Origin: Alphaproteobacteria bacterium
GTDB lineage: Bacteria; Pseudomonadota; Alphaproteobacteria; M2410
Length of the DNA: 11,195 nucleotides
Reading direction: 5' to 3'
NCBI GenBank assembly: GCA_021774955.1
Contig: JAJFIN010000027.1
Location: 1 to 11,195 of the forward strand
Positions within the stretch are counted from its first letter, which is position 1, and each line of letters opens with the position of its first letter. Below the pieces are notes generated by a model. That model saw nothing but the letters and a program-made list of their open reading frames with translations, made no database searches and was not told where the DNA came from. The position numbers were made by a program, and so were the translations under genes. Below, piece by piece: positions 1-5,682 of this stretch.

Positions 1-1451
1 AGAGATTGAATATGGCCGGCATTTGACATTACAAATTTAACTTCGCCGCCAAAAAGTTTTGTGGTTCGGTAGCAGGCCCGCCAAGGTGTAATGTGGTCGG
101 TAATACCGGCAACGACAAAACAATCGTGGGTCACATTACGAAGGTCCAGTGGATGGCCCATAAAATCTACGGTGCCCTGATGAGCAAAGGGCTCATTCTT
201 ATAGCTGTCGAGATAATCTGAATGGAGAGCGGCGGGCAGGTTCGTTGAATCGTTGTTCCAATAGAGAATATCAAACGCTGGTGGATCTTCACCCAGCAAG
301 TAATTGTTGACGACATAGTTCCAAATCAAATCGTTCGGCCGCATCCAGGCAAAGGTGCGCGATAGGTCGTCACCGGCCAAAATGCCTTTTTTGGCCGAGC
401 GTTTTCTGGCGATCTCCAAGGTTCGGTCAGAAACCAACGCACCGACGTCGGTGTCGTCTTGTTTCGGCTCCAACACGCAAACCTGGAAGGTTGCGGCATT
501 GACGCGGTCATCTTTAAGGGCTGCCAGATGGCTCAGAACTGTGGCAACGGTGATGCCTCCCGAGCAAGCACCCGAAACATTAAGGGTCTTTTGTTTGGTG
601 ACTTTCATGACCACATCGGTCGCTTCGATCACCGAATTGACGTAATCCTCTAACCCCCAATCGGCATGCTCAGGACCTGGATTGCGCCAAGAAATACAAA
701 ACAGCTGGATGCCTTTGGACAAAAGATATTGGAACAGGCTTTTATCCGGTGTCAGATCGGAAGCATAATATTTGTTGATCTGCGGCGGGATGACCAGAAG
801 TGGTATTTTGTAGACGTTTTCTGTCAGCGGTTTGTACTGGAGGAGTTCAAACATCTCGGTACGGAAGACAACTGCACCTTCTGACGTGGCAAGATTTTCA
901 CCGACCTTAAAAGGACGGCCATCGACCTGTGAGGGTAGACCATGACCGCTGGTGATATCCTCATAGGCATTCTTCAAACCTTGGATGACCGACATGCCGC
1001 CAGTTTCATAGAGCCGCTTCATCGCGGCCGGATTACCCAGCAGTGAATTGGTCGGCGCGACGGTGTCCGTCAGAATGTCCATGACGAAATGCGCGCGCGT
1101 GCGATTGAGATCATCCATCTCAACATCGTCAATCCAATCAGACAGATTGGACCGCATGGCCGCCCAGGATTGGTAGCCACGGCGATAAAGCGGGTTTTTC
1201 TTCCAGGTCGGGTCGGTAAACCGTCGATCCTTGGGCGCAGGCTCCAATTCGGAATCGCCCTTGGCGATGTCGATCAGATCTTTGCCATATTGCGCGAAGT
1301 GAGTGCCAAAAATTGCTGGCTGTTTGGCCGCTTGTTTGACCAACACACCCATTGACTTCAGCAGCTCAGAACCTTGCACGCCGACGATCGGATTGAAGGC
1401 GGTGGTCGCATCTGCGGCCTGCTGCTCGATATCCTTCTTAGATTTCACCAT
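1..1451 (-). CDS. phaC: Class II-like poly(3-hydroxyalkanoate) synthase, C-terminus beyond window
   Basis: Polymerises (R)-3-hydroxyacyl-CoA into PHA at the surface of storage granules, releasing CoA. The 483 visible residues read without a stop to the left edge; family members are about 560 residues, so roughly 75-80 are missing. The lipase-like box GACSGGIT puts the nucleophile at C296. D452 lies in GITDHITPW and H480 in NAGHIQS. As I recall, these are the same numbers as in Pseudomonas class II synthases, implying near-colinear alignment. Other class II hallmarks are FAWMRPNDLIWNY, PPAFDILYWN, PPQINKYY and EGAVVFR. Class I enzymes usually have GFCVGG at the box instead. The ATG at 1449-1451 follows a strong GGGAGGG (1456-1462) at 4 bases. 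It lies downstream of the phasin on the same strand, as expected for a granule operon. The family call is very secure; preference for medium-chain monomers is inferred from sequence class only. Confidence 0.95.
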   Translation of the reverse strand, partial: MVKSKKDIEQQAADATTAFNPIVGVQGSELLKSMGVLVKQAAKQPAIFGTHFAQYGKDLIDIAKGDSELEPAPKDRRFTDPTWKKNPLYRRGYQSWAAMRSNLSDWIDDVEMDDLNRTRAHFVMDILTDTVAPTNSLLGNPAAMKRLYETGGMSVIQGLKNAYEDITSGHGLPSQVDGRPFKVGENLATSEGAVVFRTEMFELLQYKPLTENVYKIPLLVIPPQINKYYASDLTPDKSLFQYLLSKGIQLFCISWRNPGPEHADWGLEDYVNSVIEATDVVMKVTKQKTLNVSGACSGGITVATVLSHLAALKDDRVNAATFQVCVLEPKQDDTDVGALVSDRTLEIARKRSAKKGILAGDDLSRTFAWMRPNDLIWNYVVNNYLLGEDPPAFDILYWNNDSTNLPAALHSDYLDSYKNEPFAHQGTVDFMGHPLDLRNVTHDCFVVAGITDHITPWRACYRTTKLFGGEVKFVMSNAGHIQS

Positions 1452-1501
1452 TTAACCCTCCCAGATTGCACGCGCTATTAAGGCATGAGCGGCGGATTTT
1501 T

Positions 1502-1525
1502 GCCAATTGTAATTGGCGTACGCCA
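1502..1525. promoter_or_regulatory. Overlapping palindromes upstream of phaC, operator-like
   Basis: Two inverted repeats share the bases TGGC. GCCAATT-GT-AATTGGC (1502-1517) is a perfect 7-base repeat with a 2-base centre, and TGGCGTACGCCA (1514-1525) is a perfect 12-base palindrome. They sit about 50-75 bases upstream of the phaC start codon, where a repressor or activator of a phaC promoter would act. The sequence does not match the CTGC-N-GCAG pattern I recall for PhaR sites, so the regulator is unknown. Symmetry is seen; operator function is inferred. Confidence 0.45.
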
Positions 1526-1539
1526 CTTTACTGAGGCTG

Positions 1540-1570
1540 AAGGCTGGTTCCATTCGTTATGGAAAGCCTT
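1540..1570 (-). other. Bulged hairpin in the phasin-phaC gap
   Basis: AAGGCT (1540-1545) pairs with AGCCTT (1565-1570), and TTCCAT (1548-1553) pairs with ATGGAA (1559-1564). The loop is TCGTT, with a two-base bulge at 1546-1547 on one side. No T-run follows on either strand, so it is not a classical rho-independent terminator. In a phasin-phaC transcript it would lie in the spacer and could act as a stability or processing element. Confidence 0.4.
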
Positions 1571-1607
1571 GCCTTTAGAGGTCTTGCAGGGTGAGCCTGT
1601 TTTAGAC

Positions 1608-1635
1608 GGCAAACCGGGTCAACACCCGCTTTGCC
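1608..1635 (-). terminator. Long hairpin just after the phasin gene, possible terminator or attenuator
   Basis: GGCAAACCGGGT (1608-1619) and ACCCGCTTTGCC (1624-1635) form a 12-pair stem with one C-C mismatch and a CAAC loop. It begins 27 bases past the phasin stop on the minus strand. There is no U-tract after it, so strong intrinsic termination is doubtful. Partial termination, or protection of the phasin mRNA 3' end, would fit the usual excess of phasin over synthase. That role is inference. Confidence 0.45.
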
Positions 1636-1662
1636 ATCCAATTTCTCAGTGGGGTTAGATAT

Positions 1663-2073
1663 TTATGCCGCTGCTTTAGTTGTGCTGCGGGCTTTCGTTT
1701 TAGTCGCAGTCTTCTTAGTCAAAGAAGCCACTTTCTTGTTGAGCTTTTCAATTTCCGCGCTCAGCTCAGCAACTTGGGCGTTTTTTGTCTTAGGCATAGC
1801 CGGAACGAAAGCACGAACCTTTTCAAGGCCGGGCTGAACTTTTTCTTCAATGTCAGCGCGCGCTTTAGCCAAGTTTTCCTTGGTGCTACCTTCGACTTCT
1901 TCGCCTTTTTCAATCAGCTCAGCCAAAATTGCTTGGCGCTGCGTGCGAACCTTTTCAACACCGGTTTGGAAGTTTTCATAGGCCGTGCTCAAACCGCCGA
2001 TATAGGCAAGCCAGGCTTTGCGGGCAACAGCTGCAACATCTGCGTTTACGGCTTTGATTTCTTGTTTCGCCAT
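1663..2073 (-). CDS. Phasin, PHA granule-associated protein (PhaF/PhaI type)
   Basis: Small amphipathic protein (136 residues) that coats PHA granules and controls their size and number. Residues 15-40 (ARKAWLAYIGGLSTAYENF) resemble the conserved granule-binding start of the PhaF/PhaI family. A charged helical stretch runs from about 41 to 90. Residues 101-118 form a leucine-zipper-like coil with V101, L104, I108, L111, V115 and L118 in a/d heptad positions; family members oligomerise through such a zipper. Residues 120-136 are a Lys/Thr/Ala tail, a short version of the histone-like tail that lets PhaF bind DNA. The ATG is preceded by AAGGAG at 9 bases. phaC follows on the same strand after 211 bases, which strongly supports the call. 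I give no symbol because the phasin subtype (PhaF, PhaI or PhaP) cannot be fixed by eye. Confidence 0.88.
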   Translation of the reverse strand: MAKQEIKAVNADVAAVARKAWLAYIGGLSTAYENFQTGVEKVRTQRQAILAELIEKGEEVEGSTKENLAKARADIEEKVQPGLEKVRAFVPAMPKTKNAQVAELSAEIEKLNKKVASLTKKTATKTKARSTTKAAA

Positions 2074-2405
2074 GATCTCGATCTCCTTGTTTAGCGCCTT
2101 AGAGGGGGAGCGGCGCCGTTTGCGAATTCATCATGGTGTGGTTTTAGCGGGGAAAATTAGAAAGCGCATACTAATCGAGGAAAGGTGCGGGAATACTGGG
2201 TTTTTGGTGGGTTTCGCGTCGGGAACTGCCAATATGCGGCGAACAAATTTTCCCCATACTTCGAGACGGCCTGCTGCGAGCAGACCTCCTCAGCAAGACA
2301 TTCCGTGGCGGCGCAACGCCCATTTCAACCTTGATTGCTCATGCGCGATACGCAATCTTTGGGCATGGTTGGAAAATTTCGATTCTATTTGGCGAGGCCA
2401 GCGCG
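2074..2405. other. Divergent intergenic region between phasin and Na/Pi cotransporter genes
   Basis: This 332-base stretch must hold the phasin promoter (minus strand) and probably the promoter of the plus-strand Na/Pi-GDPD unit. On the minus strand the phasin ribosome site AAGGAG lies at its edge. An A/T-rich patch at about 2147-2176 contains TAGTAT-like and CTAATT-like hexamers that could be a -10 element, but I see no convincing -35. A plus-strand reading frame runs through it (TTG at 2331 in frame with the cotransporter), but its protein is not family-like before residue M26. Apart from the repeat at 2253-2297, I see no gene here. Confidence 0.6.
2253..2297. repeat. Degenerate intergenic palindromic repeat (TTCGAGAC...CTCCTCAG type)
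   Basis: The sequence carries CTTCGAGACGGCC on the left, CTGCT-GCG-AGCAG at the centre (2271-2283, a perfect 5-base stem) and CCTCCTCAGCA on the right. This order resembles a family of dispersed extragenic palindromes that I recall from alphaproteobacterial genomes (TTCGAGAC and CTCCTCA arms flanking a GC-rich loop). The arms here pair imperfectly, so it would be a decayed copy. The resemblance is from memory, with no database comparison. The central CTGCT/AGCAG could alternatively be a regulator site. Confidence 0.45.
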
Positions 2406-4031
2406 ATGATCGGGCTCGTATCACTGGCGGGCGCTGTTGCACTTCTGCTCTGGGGTGTACGGATGGTGCGCACTGCCGCGGAGCGCGCGCTGGGCCAGCG
2501 GCTCGAAACGACGATGCGGATCGTCACGCGCAACCGTGTGTCGTCGATGGCTGTGGGCATCGTCAGCGCGTTGATGTTGCAATCGGCAACAGCGGTCACT
2601 TTACTGGCGGCGGGCTTTCACGCCACGGGCACAATGGCGCTCGTTCAGGTGCTTGCCGTTATTCTGGGCGCTGAAATTGGTTCGGGCCTGGCGGCGGTTA
2701 TTTTGAGCCAAGACCTTTCAGCCATCGTGCCAATTCTGCTGCTTGCTGGTTACGTCATTTTCTCAAACAGTGTTAGACGTGTTTTCAAGCACCTCGCGCG
2801 CGCCATGCTGGGCCTTGCCTTCATCATGATCGCCCTTAGCATGATCTCAGAATCGACCGCGACCATGCGCGACGTTGAAATGATTTCAGCCCTAACCGGT
2901 GTTCTTGAAAGTGATACCGCATTGACGATCCTTCTTTTTGCGGCCTTCACCTGGTTGGTTCATTCAAGTCTTGCCGTTGTCCTGATCATCGCGCAATTGC
3001 TAAGCGGCGGGAACATTGCCGGTGAAACCGCTCTGTTCATGGTGCTAGGCGCCAATCTGGGTGCGTCATTTCCGGCTCTGTCCTCCGGCTGGGCCATGGG
3101 CCCACAGGGCAGACAGCCGCTGATCTATGCTTTTCTATTCAGAGGCGTGACGGTGGCTGCCGGATTTACTCTGCTCGCTTTTATTGAACCCTTTGCTCTA
3201 CTTGAACAGGTGCCTTATCTCAGCGCCGTCGTGGCCTTTCACCTAGGCTTAAACTTCGCCACGTCGGTTGCCCTCATGCCGTTTCTCGGCATCGCTGGGT
3301 GGATTGCGCGGCGGATGGTCAAAACACCAGTGCCTGATGTTGGCGCCCTGCCAGGTCAACCTATTTATCTGGCTAAAGACGATATTGAAAACCCGGCGCG
3401 CGCCATGGCCAATGTCGCCAATGAAACGCTGCGCATCGCACAAGTCGCCCACCAAATGCTCGAGACCACTTTACGGGCTTTCTATGACCCGACGCTTGTC
3501 GACCAGATCCGCAAACTTGACGATGACATTGACCGCATTCATACCGAAGCGACCTATTATCTGGCATCGATCAAAAGCGAAGATGATGACAGCGATCCGA
3601 GCGACCAATGGCTCAACACTTTTGATTTTGCCACCGACCTTGAACATGTCGGTGACATCATTGACGCCAGCCTGATGACGCTGGCCAAGCGGATGCATAA
3701 ATCTCAGCTCAAGTTTTCAACCGAAGGTAAACGCGAACTTGAAGATCTGCATGGCCAGCTCTTGGAAATATTCCGACTGTCGCAGGCGGTTTTCATATCT
3801 AAAGACCCGGCCTTAGCCAAAGAGCTGATCGAAGCCAAACGCGCTTATCGCGGCAGCATTCAAGCCAGCCGATTGCAACATTCGCGGCGGATTAATCAGC
3901 AAGTCTCAGCCAGCCTTTCTTCGTCGCGCGTTCACCTCGATATCTTGCGCGATTTCCAAAGGATCAGTTCGTTTCTGACCTCCAATGCCTATGCCTTGAT
4001 TGAGCGCCAACGGGATAAAGAAAAAACCTGA
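2406..4031 (+). CDS. Na/Pi-cotransporter family protein with C-terminal PhoU-like domain
   Basis: Predicted inner-membrane sodium:phosphate transporter, 541 residues from the chosen start. Residues 1-320 are hydrophobic, with about eight membrane segments and two inverted Na_Pi_cotrans repeats. Repeat 1 carries QSATAVT (residues 59-65); repeat 2 carries HSSLAVV starting at H186. Both correspond to the QSSSA-type substrate motif. Residues 329-541 are soluble and helical, with PhoU features (DDDIDRIH, DLEHVGDII, DILRDFQRISSF). This is the architecture of bacterial NptA/YjbB-like proteins. I chose ATG 2406 (GGCGAGG 8 bases upstream) over the in-frame TTG at 2331, because the 25 extra residues look unlike the family. 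GDPD follows after 26 bases, suggesting an operon for phosphate handling. H in place of Q in the second motif is notable. Substrate and direction (uptake or efflux) are not determined by sequence. Confidence 0.88.
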   Translation: MIGLVSLAGAVALLLWGVRMVRTAAERALGQRLETTMRIVTRNRVSSMAVGIVSALMLQSATAVTLLAAGFHATGTMALVQVLAVILGAEIGSGLAAVILSQDLSAIVPILLLAGYVIFSNSVRRVFKHLARAMLGLAFIMIALSMISESTATMRDVEMISALTGVLESDTALTILLFAAFTWLVHSSLAVVLIIAQLLSGGNIAGETALFMVLGANLGASFPALSSGWAMGPQGRQPLIYAFLFRGVTVAAGFTLLAFIEPFALLEQVPYLSAVVAFHLGLNFATSVALMPFLGIAGWIARRMVKTPVPDVGALPGQPIYLAKDDIENPARAMANVANETLRIAQVAHQMLETTLRAFYDPTLVDQIRKLDDDIDRIHTEATYYLASIKSEDDDSDPSDQWLNTFDFATDLEHVGDIIDASLMTLAKRMHKSQLKFSTEGKRELEDLHGQLLEIFRLSQAVFISKDPALAKELIEAKRAYRGSIQASRLQHSRRINQQVSASLSSSRVHLDILRDFQRISSFLTSNAYALIERQRDKEKT

Positions 4032-4057
4032 TACAATAGCAAGCGGGGAGGAATTCC

Positions 4058-4999
4058 ATGAGCCAACGTACACCTGCCATTATCGGCCATCGCGGCTGCG
4101 CCGGATTGCGACCGGAAAACTCTATGGCTGCCTTCACTCACGCTCTAGAGCTGGGGATTGAAGGGATTGAGCTCGACGTTCATCTGACCAAAGACGATGT
4201 GATCGTCGTCTATCACGATGAAAGTTTGAACAAAAATTATACACGTGATGGATGGGGAAAATGGCTTCGCAAACCAACACCGCAACTCCATGAAATGACG
4301 TGGGAGGAAACGCAGAGCTACGACATCGGCCGGCTCGACCCGGAGGTCAACAAACATCCCGGTCAAGTGCCGGTTGATGGTGCGCTCATCCCGCGCCTTG
4401 AAGACGTGATCAGGCTATTGAAGGACGCCCCTAACAAAGATTTGCGCCTGTTTTTGGAGCTTAAAACTAGTGCCTTTCTGCCGATACCGCGACGCGAGGG
4501 CGAAAAGCTCACCGATGTGGTTTTAGATATGATTGAAGCGCTGAACTTCGCCGATCAGACGACGCTGGTATCATTTGATTGGAGCACGTTGGTGCGCGCA
4601 AAAAAAAGTGCGCCACAAATTCGCAACGCTTTTACGACGTTGCCGTTTTTCTGGATGGATGAGACCCACGCCCCTGAAGACTTTGGCGACAAGGCAGAGA
4701 TGATCACTCATTTCCGCACCAACACGAAAGACGATCGCGCGGCCTGGGCAGGTTTTGATTGGCGCGATCAAGCCGGTGATGATGTGAACGATAAAGTGCT
4801 GAAAGCGATCCACGAAGGCCCAGCCGATGGATGGTTCGCCTGGCATGGCGACATCAATGCCGAAACGGTGGCGCAAGCCAAGTCTTACGATCTTGAGGTC
4901 TCGTGCTGGACGGTCAATGACCGGCCGGAATTTGAGCGCGTGCGCGATGAGGGTGTCGCCTGTGTGATTACGGATCGGCCGGATTTGATGGTGAAATGA
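4058..4999 (+). CDS. Glycerophosphodiester phosphodiesterase
   Basis: Hydrolyses glycerophosphodiesters (deacylated phospholipids) to glycerol-3-phosphate and an alcohol, using a divalent metal. The 313-residue protein has the GDPD TIM-barrel signature: GHRG near the start (H11, R12), RPEN at 18-21, ELD with metal ligands E38 and D40, the second catalytic histidine H53 (YHDE), and a further acidic ligand at E134 (LELKT). The C-terminus has the usual SCWTVND and a final VITDRPD strand. There is no signal peptide, so it should be cytoplasmic like UgpQ, but it is longer than the roughly 250-residue minimum. The extra length is mainly around residues 66-115 and 185-245. GGGGAGG lies 6 bases before the ATG. 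It is 26 bases downstream of the phosphate transporter and probably cotranscribed. Function is secure; substrate range is unknown. Confidence 0.93.
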   Translation: MSQRTPAIIGHRGCAGLRPENSMAAFTHALELGIEGIELDVHLTKDDVIVVYHDESLNKNYTRDGWGKWLRKPTPQLHEMTWEETQSYDIGRLDPEVNKHPGQVPVDGALIPRLEDVIRLLKDAPNKDLRLFLELKTSAFLPIPRREGEKLTDVVLDMIEALNFADQTTLVSFDWSTLVRAKKSAPQIRNAFTTLPFFWMDETHAPEDFGDKAEMITHFRTNTKDDRAAWAGFDWRDQAGDDVNDKVLKAIHEGPADGWFAWHGDINAETVAQAKSYDLEVSCWTVNDRPEFERVRDEGVACVITDRPDLMVK

Positions 5000-5015
5000 G
5001 AGACCCCACAGGGTT

Positions 5016-5035
5016 CACCCTTAACTTAAGGGGTG
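5016..5035 (+). terminator. Hairpin after the GDPD gene, weak terminator candidate
   Basis: CACCCTTA (5016-5023) pairs with TAAGGGGTG (5027-5035) with a single bulged G and a tight three-base loop, 16 bases after the stop codon. The downstream sequence is A/T-rich but lacks a run of T, so termination would be inefficient or rho-dependent. Confidence 0.4.
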
Positions 5036-5046
5036 CAAATATCTTA

Positions 5047-5079
5047 TTGAGCTTTACCAATATTTGGTATATATTGGTA
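5047..5079 (+). promoter_or_regulatory. parDE promoter overlapping an autoregulatory operator
   Basis: A sigma70-like promoter reads TTGAGC (5047-5052), 17 bases, TATATT (5070-5075). Overlapping it is a perfect inverted repeat, TACCAATAT (5055-5063) and ATATTGGTA (5071-5079). A third half-site TTGGTA at 5064-5069 gives a closer pair with TACCAA (3-base centre), and TTGGTA repeats directly 10 bases later, one helical turn apart. This is how ribbon-helix-helix antitoxins usually bind and repress their own promoters. Bases are seen; the binding is inferred from the family. Confidence 0.7.
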
Positions 5080-5108
5080 ACAAGAAAGTCAAAGGAATAG
5101 GAAATCCC

Positions 5109-5345
5109 ATGGCGAAGACCACAAGCATTGCCCTAGGGGAGCATTTTTCGGATTTTGTGGACCAGCAACTTTCACGAGGGCGTTACGGGTCGGCGAGCGA
5201 AGTTGTCCGTGCGGGCCTGCGCATTCTGGAAGAACACGAGACAAAATATCAAGCGCTCCAAAATGCTATTACACAGGGCTTTGCCAGTGGCGTCGCCGAG
5301 GATTTCAGTATGGAAGCCATCCAGCAGGAACTGGATAACGAGTAG
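5109..5345 (+). CDS. parD: ParD-family antitoxin (ribbon-helix-helix)
   Basis: Antitoxin of a type II toxin-antitoxin pair: it binds and neutralises the ParE toxin and represses the operon. The 78-residue protein has an N-terminal RHH fold: strand at residues 4-9 (TTSIAL), helix about 11-22, the conserved turn GRYGSASEVVRAGLRIL at 25-40, then an acidic, probably flexible toxin-binding tail (about 60-78). I chose ATG 5109, with AGGA 6 bases upstream (5099-5102). An in-frame TTG at 5064 would add 15 residues but begins inside the operator and promoter. Its stop codon shares one base with the toxin start, so translation is probably coupled. Confidence 0.9.
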   Translation: MAKTTSIALGEHFSDFVDQQLSRGRYGSASEVVRAGLRILEEHETKYQALQNAITQGFASGVAEDFSMEAIQQELDNE

Positions 5346-5635
5346 TGACTGGCTTCCGCGTCAGCTTACAGGCGCAAGATGACATTCGCAATATCGGCCG
5401 CTACACTCAAAGGATATGGGGCGCTGAGCAGCGCAAGTTTTACCTTTCTGGCCTCGATCAAAAATTTCATCAGCTTGCGGAAAACCCAAACCTTGCCGCT
5501 GAGCGGCGTGAGTTTGACCCGCCGGTTAGAATCCATCTCCACCAAAGGCATCTGATCGTCTACGTGGCCGAGGAGCCGAATATTCTTATTGTCCGTGTCC
5601 TCCATGAAAGCATGGATACCCCGTCACATATTTGA
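5345..5635 (+). CDS. parE: ParE/RelE-superfamily toxin
   Basis: Toxin partner of the upstream antitoxin. The 96-residue protein has the ParE layout: an N-terminal strand (FRVSLQAQDDIRNIGRYT), helices with WGAEQRKFYLSGLDQKFHQLAENP, then a beta-rich C-terminal half ending in HLIVYVAEEPNILIVRVLHESMD. Classical ParE toxins poison DNA gyrase, while RelE relatives cut mRNA. The ParD-type partner favours the ParE assignment, but the target cannot be proven here. Start is GTG at 5345, whose first base is the last base of the antitoxin stop TAG; no later start keeps the first strand. It ends 47 bases before the convergent carboxylase gene, with no clear terminator between. The frame is intact. Confidence 0.88.
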   Translation: MTGFRVSLQAQDDIRNIGRYTQRIWGAEQRKFYLSGLDQKFHQLAENPNLAAERREFDPPVRIHLHQRHLIVYVAEEPNILIVRVLHESMDTPSHI

Positions 5636-5682
5636 ATTAACGGCAAGGGTTGTGCCAAGTCGACATTTACTGGCCCCTACCC

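Noticed and set aside
2271..2283. CTGCT-GCG-AGCAG as a PhaR operator for the phasin gene
   Set aside because: The half-sites resemble the CTGC/GCAG pattern, but the site is about 200 bases from the phasin start and lies at the centre of a larger repeat-like element, so a repeat is the simpler explanation.
2331..2405. Upstream TTG start for the Na/Pi cotransporter, adding 25 residues
   Set aside because: The added segment is not membrane-like or family-like and lies in the repeat-bearing promoter region. ATG 2406 has a usable GGCGAGG.
2018..2674. A 218-residue plus-strand open frame across the phasin start and the cotransporter start
   Set aside because: It overlaps the phasin antisense and the well-supported cotransporter in another frame, has low-complexity Arg/Gly-rich composition and resembles no family.
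5642..5656. GGCA...TGCC dyad between the convergent parE and carboxylase genes as a terminator
   Set aside because: The stem is only four pairs, with a 7-base loop and no T-run on either strand.
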